Below are positions 18,901 through 26,962 of a stretch of DNA of 64,000 nt, piece after piece. The DNA comes from Betaproteobacteria bacterium Ga0077540. GTDB taxonomy: Bacteria; Pseudomonadota; Gammaproteobacteria; Burkholderiales; Methylophilaceae. A program made the translations under genes and the position numbers. The DNA lies in the NCBI GenBank assembly GCA_001464125.1, contig LNEP01000014.1:62001-126000 (forward strand), written 5' to 3'. Positions within the stretch are counted from its first letter, which is position 1; each line of letters opens with the position of its first letter. The notes under the pieces were generated by a model. The model ran no database searches. It saw nothing but the letters and a program-made list of their open reading frames with translations, and was not told the origin of the DNA.

Positions 18901-20111
18901 CTCTCAATCTGCTCAAGCAAAATTTCCATGCGGCTTAGCGTAAATAAGTCTGGGTTATAGAGAAGTTCTAAACTGATGCCCTCATCTTGTGTGTAGCAAT
19001 GTAAATTTAAATCAAAACTTGATTGCAAATTAAGAACGGGCTCTATCGAAATCTCAAGTCCATCAAGCTGAGGCGGAACATATCTTGGAAACCAGTTAAA
19101 AGCATATCTTGGGCTAAATTTGGCATCTTTGATGATGTAATGATATGGGTAATGTTGATGCGCAATCGATTGTTCGGCATCTTCTTTAATGGCACCCAAT
19201 AACTCACCAATAGTTGATGAATTGTCCAGTTTTAATCGTAATGCCAATGCTGTTGAAAATAGACCAATCGCGCGACTGGCATTTTTGAGATTTTGTCTTC
19301 CATGACTTTCAAAGGAGGTAACAATGTCTGTTCCACCACTTTGTTTGGCAATCAGTAAGTTATACGCCAAGTAAAATATATGAAACCTAGAAAAATCGTG
19401 TTGTTTTGAGAAAGCATCAACTTTTTCTAATGTAGCAACCGATATTAATCGCTTTGCTTTAGCTTTTTCATCATCATTAACGTTGAGCAGTCTAAAATCA
19501 GTTGGTATCAATGCTGGATTGGCATTGTCGAGATAGTTTCTCCAGTAATCCTTTAGAGACTTTAACTTTTCCTGATCAATGTCTAACAAACCATTTTCTG
19601 AAAGTATTTCTAAATAACAGCCTGCAGAGGTTAAATTAGGTTTGCCCTGATTCCAAGCTTTAGCCACCTGCATCAACAATACTGCAATTGACAGACCGTC
19701 CATCAAGCTGTGGTGAGATGCAATGGTTAGAATATGCTCAGTGTCGCTGAGTCGAATCAGTTGACCCTTTGTCGGGAATACATCGAAAATCACGTTTTTG
19801 GTATAAAAATATCTACTAATAACGTCTTTTATTTCTGTATTCGTTGGATTTTCAAGGGTTTGGTAATCAAATTCAACTTGATTATTTGTGTGGAGGTGCT
19901 GATGAACTTCGCCATTAGCGTTCTTGCTGAATTTAATTCTTAGGGCATCGTTGCTGTCTACAACTCTTTGAAAGCATTCCAATAACTTAAGGTGGTTTAA
20001 TTCACCTGTAATTCTATAACTGGACGTTAATGTGTAATTGGTGTTTGTGAACTCTTCTGCAATCAGATAACGTTCTTGGTTTAATGATATTTTACTTTGT
20101 GTTGATTGCAT
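15984..20111 (-). CDS. single-module NRPS (condensation-adenylation-carrier) fused to an acyltransferase-3 membrane domain
   Basis: One 1375-residue protein. Residues ~8-430 form a condensation domain with intact HHSLMDG (133-139). Residues ~440-960 form an adenylation domain with FTSGTT(D)HPK at ~605, NFYGASET (745-751), YLTGD (838-842) and the closing lysine motif LPNGKVDRKK (~947). A carrier domain follows, its phosphopantetheine serine in LDGDSLS (Ser 1011). From ~1055 to the end is an OafA-type acyltransferase-3 domain with about ten membrane helices and the conserved Arg 1060 and His 1071 (FRAIAIILVVIGHFW). The segment SHDPVLRDIFTPL resembles aminoadipate-reductase-type adenylation domains. 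Inference: an activated amino acid is loaded on the carrier and passed to a surface acceptor by the membrane domain. No thioesterase, reductase or pantetheinyl transferase is nearby. The gene looks more A+T-rich than its neighbours (16 G+C in the 60 bases 16261-16320). ATG 20111 is chosen over TTG 20189 because homology begins here; neither has a ribosome site. Confidence 0.9.
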   Translation of the reverse strand: MQSTQSKISLNQERYLIAEEFTNTNYTLTSSYRITGELNHLKLLECFQRVVDSNDALRIKFSKNANGEVHQHLHTNNQVEFDYQTLENPTNTEIKDVISRYFYTKNVIFDVFPTKGQLIRLSDTEHILTIASHHSLMDGLSIAVLLMQVAKAWNQGKPNLTSAGCYLEILSENGLLDIDQEKLKSLKDYWRNYLDNANPALIPTDFRLLNVNDDEKAKAKRLISVATLEKVDAFSKQHDFSRFHIFYLAYNLLIAKQSGGTDIVTSFESHGRQNLKNASRAIGLFSTALALRLKLDNSSTIGELLGAIKEDAEQSIAHQHYPYHYIIKDAKFSPRYAFNWFPRYVPPQLDGLEISIEPVLNLQSSFDLNLHCYTQDEGISLELLYNPDLFTLSRMEILLEQIESIIEQFITNVDLTVTDIKLITKNQHKHLPDLSQRFAAKINKNIDEDFYLQVNQKPLNTAIDYQNKQWSYQETNVICDKLAQLILNKGIGAGNKIAILGLRCPSMIMAVLAALKCGSSFAILNAAYPAAMLKKYCDTLNPDLLIVCDNDFTKNHIDFLPSVDAKILQISQTIRSNDEIFSALNESTGFIRNRVNSSDVAYYLFTSGTTDHPKCIATSHSPLVHFINWQTSQFKISSDDRFTLLSGVSHDPVLRDIFTPLSVGASILIPTEQTLFNPELLYRWLVATKPTICHTTPAMSKLIHNGFQNSEQILSLRLIFSGGDRLEGHHIKDMITIAPNAKIVNFYGASETPQAMAYHQINSSSLSEMIPIGQPIADTQILVLNEQHQPAGLYEVGQLAVRTKYLSKGYIVDNDSNSNRSNPYLNDLFSDDSEIKIYLTGDNGFFRADGSAIFLGRNDDEIKIRGFRINLNVINHHLESIPGVEHAFTFVIDDIYDNSDKKRLVAYIIKEKEKELTVDDLRVALLAQLPSYMLPSQFVFVEQLPLLPNGKVDRKKIISNYLDNEKDNLSKHIAGRNEAENNLIYSWAKILNINPRKISVKDSFTTLDGDSLSFIQASLVLDREIGIVPENWQSLSIEKLAQIRYRAQSKLDFHTEVLFRAIAIILVVIGHFWIGETNQQVEELFVNATSALLLIAGFTFANFPMKSIQYKNNISPIVKTIIRIAVPTFLVTLVHVIYRSDYSISKLLFFDNFHWASSPYWFIEVLLQTLLLLGIIFTFKKVRAYAIRSPYEFGLTLLVITSLVGLLTPYVWNPKDLNMLQLPHLKSWLFFFGWCIFFIQDNKQKITMSILGVILPVVILGQVSLLTSVCTLLLIYLPKIHITKNKLTDLFHIFIYSVASASLYIYITHIQFRSLLHAIGIDQSILLDIAVGIAGGVLVHYIWHSLIASTASKVVSNMASKLTWVMNKFKIGMPN

Positions 20112-20298
20112 GATTGAGCAAATTTGATAACCGAAAGCCAAGTATATTGAAAATGTTGAGAACTCGCCATTCCTAATTGATACTTGCAAATAATACGAGA
20201 TTTACAGCACAGATTCTACTCAAGTTGGGGTTCTAAACTGCAACAGATACCTGAGAATCTAACTGTATCAGTAATACTCGAATTCGGTTTAAAAACTC

Positions 20299-20421
20299 CC
20301 CAGCGACTTCTTTTTCTTGTTTCAGAAAGTCGCGTAAGGCTTCCATTTAAGATTTTTGTAGTTCATGGCCGATGACCGCTTGCCAAGAAGGATGACGTTG
20401 ACCGGGTTTTGAATCTGACAC
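20299..20421 (-). pseudogene. ung: truncated 5' remnant of a second ung
   Basis: Read on the minus strand from GTG at 20421, this stretch encodes about 40 codons that align with the N-terminus of the intact ung. SWQAVIG, EL, then [12 protein letters not shown] match SWQAVIG, EL and [13 protein letters not shown] count 26 identical residues in the first 37. It carries an in-frame TAA where intact Ung has Tyr 25, and similarity stops at about 20299. DNA identity to the intact gene is clearly below that of a recent duplication, so it is likely the stump of the original chromosomal ung, displaced when the NRPS gene and a foreign ung entered. Confidence 0.85.
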
Positions 20422-20451
20422 GATATTAAGTATTTAGCTAAGGTAATTTGG

Positions 20452-20457
20452 ATTATA
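20452..20457 (-). promoter_or_regulatory. -10 hexamer upstream of the ung remnant
   Basis: A perfect TATAAT on the minus strand, 30 bp before the remnant's start codon; the -35 region is poor. It is probably the relic of the original ung promoter and could now drive the NRPS-like gene, whose start is ~340 bp further on. Single-hexamer evidence only. Confidence 0.4.
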
Positions 20458-20490
20458 AAAGCTGTGTGGAAAATTGAGGTAAATCAAAAT

Positions 20491-20518
20491 AAAAAACCTC
20501 TGCAAGCAGAGGTTTTTA
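20491..20518 (-). terminator. rho-independent terminator after the FKBP gene
   Basis: Stem CCTCTG / CAGAGG (20497-20502 with 20507-20512), loop CAAG, flanked by A and T tracts so that it works on the minus strand, 23 bp past the FKBP stop. The matching A/T runs mean it could also stop plus-strand transcription. Confidence 0.85.
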
Positions 20519-20540
20519 GGTGATAAGGCAATATTGAGCC

Positions 20541-21155
20541 TTACTCTATCGCTAATAACTCCACTTCAAAAATCAATGTGGCATCTGGCCCAATGACTTG
20601 GCCACTGCCGTTTGCGCCATAAGCTAAATTCGATGGAATAGTCAGTTCAAATTTACTGCCTACATTCATCAGCTGCAAACCTTCCACCCAACCCGCAATC
20701 ACGCCTGTGACTGGGAACACAATCGGTTCGCCACGCTGATATGAGCTATCAAACACCGTGCCATCGATGAGGGTACCGTGGTAGTGTACTTTTACACGGT
20801 CGCTAGTGCTCGGCCTAGCGCCATTGCCAGCTGTCAATTGCTTATACTGCAAGCCACTTGCAGTGGTAGTCACTCCTTCTTTTTGTGCATTTTCTGCCAG
20901 ATAGGCTTCGCCCGCGGCTTTGTTTTTAGCATGTGCAGCCTGCTGCCTTTGTTGGCTTTCTTGTTGTACTTGCTCTACTGTGCTTCGCTTTTCTGCATCT
21001 GTTAAACGTGATGGATTGCCTGCCATTACATCGCTCACCGCCAATGCGACGGTTGCGGCATCCAGCGCTAGGCCGTCATTTTGGAGTTGATAGGCCATAT
21101 TTTCACCCACGATATAACTCAAACGTTGGGTGAGGGTGTCTAAAGCAGTGCTCAT
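20541..21155 (-). CDS. FKBP-type peptidyl-prolyl isomerase, FklB-like
   Basis: Prolyl isomerase of 204 residues. Residues 1-~95 form the helical dimerisation region typical of FklB/Mip proteins (LTQRLSYIVGENMAYQL; QQESQQRQQAAHAKNKAAGE). The C-terminal ~105 residues are the FKBP domain with VKVHYHGTLIDGTVFDSSY, the active-site VIAGWVEGLQLM and IPSNLAYGANGSG. There is no signal peptide, so it is probably cytoplasmic, unlike the FKBP at 32643. It reads in the same direction as groESL but is separated from it by a terminator-like hairpin and a large dyad. Confidence 0.92.
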   Translation of the reverse strand: MSTALDTLTQRLSYIVGENMAYQLQNDGLALDAATVALAVSDVMAGNPSRLTDAEKRSTVEQVQQESQQRQQAAHAKNKAAGEAYLAENAQKEGVTTTASGLQYKQLTAGNGARPSTSDRVKVHYHGTLIDGTVFDSSYQRGEPIVFPVTGVIAGWVEGLQLMNVGSKFELTIPSNLAYGANGSGQVIGPDATLIFEVELLAIE

Positions 21156-21249
21156 GAAAGTTCTTTCGTAAATTAAAGGTTGGAGTAGGTTGAGGTGCGT
21201 GCTATTGATACACTCTAACCATCTATTATGATGGATTATGGTGGATAAA

Positions 21250-21281
21250 ACAAAACCTCGCCGAAGCGAGGTTTTGTTTTT
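21250..21281. terminator. bidirectional hairpin terminator
   Basis: Twelve-base-pair perfect stem ACAAAACCTCGC / GCGAGGTTTTGT with a CGAA tetraloop, then TTTT on the plus side. A tracts on the left give it a weaker T run on the minus strand. It lies between groEL and the FKBP gene and would insulate them. Confidence 0.75.
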
Positions 21282-21319
21282 GAATGCTGGTTAAACAGTT
21301 CAGCAAAGCGCGTTAGTGC

Positions 21320-21445
21320 ATTTTGCGTTGGGCAGAAAGGTAAGACAAGGCGTTGAGGAGTGTGCGACGCTGATAGTACATTAAAGTACAGCTAGTCGCG
21401 CACGATGGTAACAACGCAGTATCACCGAACGGCACCAATGCAAAA

Positions 21446-21446
<1 letters not shown>
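21320..21446. repeat. large imperfect dyad (inverted repeat) just after groEL
   Basis: A 127-bp region symmetric about position 21383. The outer arms are ATTTTGCGTTGG and CCAATGCAAAAT, the middle arms GTGCG and CGCAC, and the core is GTAC-ATTAAA-GTAC. The right outer arm reaches the groEL stop codon. It would fold into a long interrupted hairpin in RNA of either strand. Function unknown; it is not a classic terminator because no T tract follows. Confidence 0.65.
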
Positions 21447-23083
<1,637 letters not shown>

Positions 23084-23128
23084 TTAAATTCTCCTAAATA
23101 CTTATATAGATTGATAGATGGAATTGGA

Positions 23129-23416
23129 TTACTCAACAATCGCCATGATGTCTTCTTCACGCATCACCAATAACTCTTCACCATCCACTTTGACGGTTTG
23201 GCCTGCGTATTTACCAAATAACACTTTGTCACCCACTTTAACGTCAAGCGCATTCAATTTGCCGCTGTCGTCACGTTTGCCATTGCCAACAGCTTGTACA
23301 ATGCCTTGATCAGGTTTTTCAGTCGCGCTGTCTGGAATCACAATGCCAGATGCAGTTGTGCGCACTTCTTCAGAACGTTTAACAATCACACGGTCGTGTA
23401 GTGGACGAATTTTCAT
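23129..23416 (-). CDS. groES: co-chaperonin GroES (Hsp10)
   Basis: Lid of the GroEL chamber. The 95-residue protein has [14 protein letters not shown] at the start, the mobile loop [15 protein letters not shown], and the [16 protein letters not shown] core. A strong AAGGAGAAA ribosome site precedes the ATG at 23416. First gene of groESL; an HrcA operator and a sigma32-like promoter lie 74-127 bp upstream. Confidence 0.99.
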   Translation of the reverse strand: MKIRPLHDRVIVKRSEEVRTTASGIVIPDSATEKPDQGIVQAVGNGKRDDSGKLNALDVKVGDKVLFGKYAGQTVKVDGEELLVMREEDIMAIVE

Positions 23417-23489
23417 TAGTTTCTCCTTGGTGTATGCTTAAACTATCAATAGTTTAAAAAATGAATTAGTAAAATTACGGTGTGAGATT

Positions 23490-23516
23490 TTAGCACTCGA
23501 CCACCTTGATTGCTAA
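23490..23516. promoter_or_regulatory. CIRCE operator (HrcA binding site) of groESL
   Basis: TTAGCACTC, nine bases, then GATTGCTAA, differing from the consensus TTAGCACTC-N9-GAGTGCTAA at one base. It sits 74 bp before the groES start and overlaps the -10 of the sigma32-like promoter, as expected for HrcA repression. The hrcA gene itself is not in the window. Confidence 0.92.
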
Positions 23517-23543
23517 TTTTGGGATGAATTTTATAAATTCAAG
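23515..23543 (-). promoter_or_regulatory. sigma32-like heat-shock promoter of groESL
   Basis: On the minus strand CTTGAA, 14 bases, then CCCAAAATT, close to the sigma32 pattern CTTGAA-N13-15-CCCCATnT. The -10 part runs into the CIRCE element, implying dual control by sigma32 and HrcA. Confidence 0.6.
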
Positions 23544-23591
23544 GGTCAAATGATAAAAATTCGAGCCTAATGTTTAGAACGGAAAAATATC

Positions 23592-24179
23592 TTGTCAACA
23601 GAACCAACTGAACAATCTTCCATCACAGAGATTGCTGTACAGCAACTGAATTTAAGTTATTCGCCTGAGCAAGACCGCTTATTATTAAAGGTGGGGTTAA
23701 GCGATGAAACGGAGATATTGTTGTGGCTCACGCAACGCATTGCACGCATGATTTGGCAATTGCTGAGCACGGAGTCACATTTGCCCAATGTGGTGGCCAA
23801 TCAAACTGCTCAAAGCAATTTGCCGCCAACACAGGTAGTGCAGCAATTTGAGCAAGAGATTCAAGCCGTAAAAACTTTACAAAAACTAGATTTTTCAACC
23901 GCATATCAACCCAGAAAAGAAGCTTTGCATCCAGGTGGTATGTTGATTAAAGAGGTGCACTTGGTGAAAGTGCATGCAACTGGGCAGCAGGCTATGGAAA
24001 TGCAAAGTGTGGATGGATTTAATATGCGATTAAATCTTACGCAGGAAACGATTTTGGCCATATGCAATATGCTACAGCTGAGCGTAAAAGAAGCGTCTTG
24101 GCAGTTAAATAACGTACCCGTTCAGGCTGCTACGGCTTCTACATTGATGCTCCCAGACACCAAACAAGTATTACATTGA
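23592..24179 (+). CDS. conserved hypothetical protein
   Basis: A 195-residue soluble protein with no motif I can name. The N-terminal part (LNLSYSPEQDRLLLKVG, then EILLWLTQRIARMIWQLL) resembles a conserved hypothetical family I recall in betaproteobacteria, in which a beta-strand pair is followed by a WLT-R helix. The middle is Gln-rich and probably flexible. The start is TTG at 23592 with CGGA about nine bases upstream. It is divergent from groES, and the promoter region is shared with the CIRCE site 75 bp away. A Tas-like reductase gene follows after 15 bp and is probably co-transcribed. Confidence 0.75.
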   Translation: MSTEPTEQSSITEIAVQQLNLSYSPEQDRLLLKVGLSDETEILLWLTQRIARMIWQLLSTESHLPNVVANQTAQSNLPPTQVVQQFEQEIQAVKTLQKLDFSTAYQPRKEALHPGGMLIKEVHLVKVHATGQQAMEMQSVDGFNMRLNLTQETILAICNMLQLSVKEASWQLNNVPVQAATASTLMLPDTKQVLH

Positions 24180-24194
24180 TTGAAGCAAACTTAA

Positions 24195-25253
24195 ATGGAT
24201 TATATAACCCTAGGCAACACCCCCATCAACGTATCAAAAGTGTGCTTGGGCACCATGACCTATGGCGACCAAAACACACAAGAAGATGCCAACAGCCAAC
24301 TGGATTACGCATTAAGCCAAGGCATTAATTTTATTGATACAGCAGAGATGTACCCTGTGCCGCCCAAAGCGGAGACAGTGACGCGTACTGAAACCATCTT
24401 AGGTCACTGGATTAAAACGCAGAAGCGCGATAGCTTTGTACTGGCGAGCAAAGTGGCGGGGCCGCGCCGAGGAATGCATTGGATACGTGGAGGCCCTTCT
24501 GGATTGGATCGAGACAATATTCGCACTGCTGTGCACGATAGCTTAAAACGCTTACAAACCGATTATTTGGATTTGCTTTACCTGCACTGGCCAGAACGTA
24601 ACGTGCCGATGTTTGGGCAATATCAGTTTGACCCTAACGCTGAGCTAGATGAAGACGGCAAGCCAATCGCATGGGTGAGCATACAAACACAGTTAGAAGT
24701 GCTGGACGAGTTAATCAAAGAAGGCAAAATCCGTGCAATTGGTTTAAGTAACGAACAACCTTGGGGGCTGATGGAGTTTTTGCGCATTGCTAAAGCACAA
24801 AACCTACCCAGGGTGGTAGCGTTGCAAAATTGTTATAACTTGATGAATCGCGGTATGGAGTTTGGCATGACAGAAGTGCTCTATCGCGAAGGTGTGAGTT
24901 TGATGGCGTATTCGCCACTCGCGTTTGGTCATTTGAGTGGAAAGTACGTGGATAATCCACAAGCCGAAGGGCGCGTCACCATGTTTTTGGGCTATGCACA
25001 GCGTTATAAAAAGCCTGGTGTACCAGAAGCCAGTCGCCGATATGCAGACTTGGCGCGTGCCCACGGTTTGTCACCTACACAACTCGCATTGAGCTTTGTG
25101 TACCACCGTTGGTTTGTGGCCAGCACCATTATCGGTGCCACTACCATGCCACAGTTGCAAGAAAATATTGCGGCTTATCAAACCAAACTCAGTGATGCTG
25201 TGTTGGCAGAAATTGAGCAAATTCACCTTACCATGATGAACCCAGCCCCTTAA
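24195..25253 (+). CDS. tas: NADP(H)-dependent aldo-keto reductase, Tas-like
   Basis: Aldo-keto reductase of 352 residues, close in sequence to E. coli Tas: it has GTMTYGDQN near the start and FIDTAEMYPVPPKAET. Asp 48 and Tyr 53 of the catalytic tetrad are visible, with the lysine in LASKVAGP and the histidine in LYLHWPER. The cofactor-binding end (STIIGATTMPQLQENI) is also present. The family reduces varied carbonyls; the natural substrate is unknown. It begins 15 bp after the preceding hypothetical gene. Confidence 0.92.
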   Translation: MDYITLGNTPINVSKVCLGTMTYGDQNTQEDANSQLDYALSQGINFIDTAEMYPVPPKAETVTRTETILGHWIKTQKRDSFVLASKVAGPRRGMHWIRGGPSGLDRDNIRTAVHDSLKRLQTDYLDLLYLHWPERNVPMFGQYQFDPNAELDEDGKPIAWVSIQTQLEVLDELIKEGKIRAIGLSNEQPWGLMEFLRIAKAQNLPRVVALQNCYNLMNRGMEFGMTEVLYREGVSLMAYSPLAFGHLSGKYVDNPQAEGRVTMFLGYAQRYKKPGVPEASRRYADLARAHGLSPTQLALSFVYHRWFVASTIIGATTMPQLQENIAAYQTKLSDAVLAEIEQIHLTMMNPAP

Positions 25254-25353
25254 AAGCGGGCGTTATTTTAAGTGGTCATATAGTAGCTAAATCTGGCGTG
25301 TTATTACCCATGCTACAATCATGGTTTAATTTTGTATCCTCCAGAAAGTTGCT

Positions 25354-25695
25354 ATGTCTCAACTCCCTAATTGTCCACAATGCCAATCCACTTTTACCTA
25401 TCAAGATGCAGGGATGTATATTTGCCCAGAGTGCGCGCATGAGTGGAGTATGGATGCGCAGCCGTCTACTGTAGAGGCAGAGAAGGTTGTGCGTGATGCC
25501 AATGGGAATGTGTTGCAAGATGGCGACACCATTACCGTGATTAAAGACTTAAAGGTCAAAGGTTCATCTTCAGTGGTGAAGGTGGGCACCAAAGTCAAAA
25601 ATATACGCTTGGTGGAAGGTGACCATGACATTGATTGTAAGATTGATGGCTTTGGCGCGATGAAACTCAAATCCGAATTTGTGAAAAAGGCTTGA
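25354..25695 (+). CDS. yjdM: zinc-ribbon protein YjdM (PhnA family)
   Basis: A 113-residue cytoplasmic protein. The N-terminal zinc ribbon has CPQC and CPEC (residues ~7-10 and ~25-28), followed by the conserved core [21 protein letters not shown]-type strand (begins [11 protein letters not shown]) and [15 protein letters not shown]-like end. It was once named PhnA from its position near phosphonate genes but has no proven role in phosphonate use, and no phn genes are here. It stands alone between tas and pldA. Confidence 0.93.
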   Translation: MSQLPNCPQCQSTFTYQDAGMYICPECAHEWSMDAQPSTVEAEKVVRDANGNVLQDGDTITVIKDLKVKGSSSVVKVGTKVKNIRLVEGDHDIDCKIDGFGAMKLKSEFVKKA

Positions 25696-25723
25696 TGCCA
25701 GCCTAGATGCAACCTGTGTAGGA

Positions 25724-25760
25724 TTAGCACTGATAGCGCAGTAGCTGAGTACAGTGCTAA
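25724..25760. repeat. 9-bp perfect inverted repeat before pldA
   Basis: TTAGCACTG and CAGTGCTAA separated by 19 bases, in the yjdM-pldA gap. It resembles CIRCE half sites but has G/C at the inner end and a spacer ten bases too long. It may be an operator or an mRNA hairpin; no T tract follows. Confidence 0.45.
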
Positions 25761-25821
25761 ATTGTCCTTAATTAACATTGAATAGCTATGTGCGCTATTT
25801 AAGCTAAATAAGGATACTTCC

Positions 25822-26952
25822 ATGCGATTCATTTCAACTTCGCTGCAACCATTGGTTGTAGCTTTATGCTGGCCGGCATTGTTGTTTGCGCAAACCCCCA
25901 TCACGGTAGAGCAAGCCTTCATGAATTGCAGAACACTCTACCCATCTGATTTTGAATCGAAAAAACGTCTAGCCTGTTTCGATAGCATCAGCACGCCAGT
26001 GGAAGTGGTCAAAGCATCTGTGAAATCTGGTGAGGTGACCGAAGAAGAGGCCAGCCAAAGCCTAGCGAAAGCAGAAAAAGCGCCCTCCATTGCACTGGAA
26101 AAACCCAAGACTAAGTTGAGCTATTTGGAACGTAAATGGCGGTTGACGTCACAGGGAGATTGGAGCATCAGCGATTTTGAAACGCATAAATCTAACTATC
26201 TGTTGGTGACCAATACCAACGATACCAATGATATTCCGCAAACCCCTAGCTATATCAATACCGAAAACCGGCAGCTGGATGATCAGGATTTGCGCTTTCA
26301 AATCAGTTTGAAAACGGAAATGATGAATAATATCCCCATCGTGCGCGAGTTGCCTTATGTCACCAGCTCACGCATTTGGGCGGGTTATACGCAGCAATCT
26401 AACTGGCAGGTATTTGATGCGGAGGCATCTAGGCCTTTGCGTGAAAACGTGTATGAGCCGGAAATCGTATTATCGCTGGGCATAGACAATGAAGTGGAGG
26501 GTGAAAAACTACGCTACATTCCAAGAATGCTGAATTTGGGTTTGGTACATCAATCGAATGGGCGCTCAAACCCCACTTCCAGAAGTTGGAACCGCTTGTA
26601 TCTGGAAAGCGGCTGGGAATTGAGTGATCGCTTATCACTGATGGTGCGTCCGTGGTGGCGTATCCCAGAAAGTCAGGATGACGACAACCCGGACATTGAA
26701 AAATTTATGGGGTATGGCGATATGACAATACGCTGGGAAGACAGCAAGCGCAAAAATGCTGCAACCTTACTACTGCGTAACAATTTACGCAGTGATAACA
26801 AAGGCTTTGCCCAGCTGGATTTGCAACGTCAGGTGCTAAATAACCCTTATTTGAAATTACATTTGATGGCATCATCGGGCTATGGCGCCACTTTGCTGGA
26901 TTACAACCATCGCCAAACCATCCTAGGCGTGGGCATCTCGCTGGGTGAGTAG
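25822..26952 (+). CDS. pldA: outer-membrane phospholipase A
   Basis: Outer-membrane beta-barrel lipase that degrades phospholipids mislocalised to the outer leaflet. A signal peptide (LVVALCWPALLFAQ) is followed by an N-terminal extension of ~90 residues and the barrel. The catalytic triad is readable as His 243, Ser 245 and Asn 257 in LVHQSNGRSNPTSRSWNR, with the same spacing as E. coli PldA (142/144/156). The ATG follows AAGGATACTTCC. The N-terminal ~75-residue helical stretch before the barrel is longer than in E. coli. Monocistronic by appearance. Confidence 0.94.
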   Translation: MRFISTSLQPLVVALCWPALLFAQTPITVEQAFMNCRTLYPSDFESKKRLACFDSISTPVEVVKASVKSGEVTEEEASQSLAKAEKAPSIALEKPKTKLSYLERKWRLTSQGDWSISDFETHKSNYLLVTNTNDTNDIPQTPSYINTENRQLDDQDLRFQISLKTEMMNNIPIVRELPYVTSSRIWAGYTQQSNWQVFDAEASRPLRENVYEPEIVLSLGIDNEVEGEKLRYIPRMLNLGLVHQSNGRSNPTSRSWNRLYLESGWELSDRLSLMVRPWWRIPESQDDDNPDIEKFMGYGDMTIRWEDSKRKNAATLLLRNNLRSDNKGFAQLDLQRQVLNNPYLKLHLMASSGYGATLLDYNHRQTILGVGISLGE

Positions 26953-26962
26953 CTTAGCTAGT

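Noticed and set aside
20211-20260. Inverted AGATTCT/AGAATCT pair before the NRPS-like gene
   Set aside because: Only 7 bp perfect with a 36-base gap in A+T-rich DNA; too likely by chance.
20184-20375. Plus-strand 63-codon ORF upstream of the NRPS-like gene
   Set aside because: It runs antisense through the ung remnant, has no ribosome site and its translation looks like noise.
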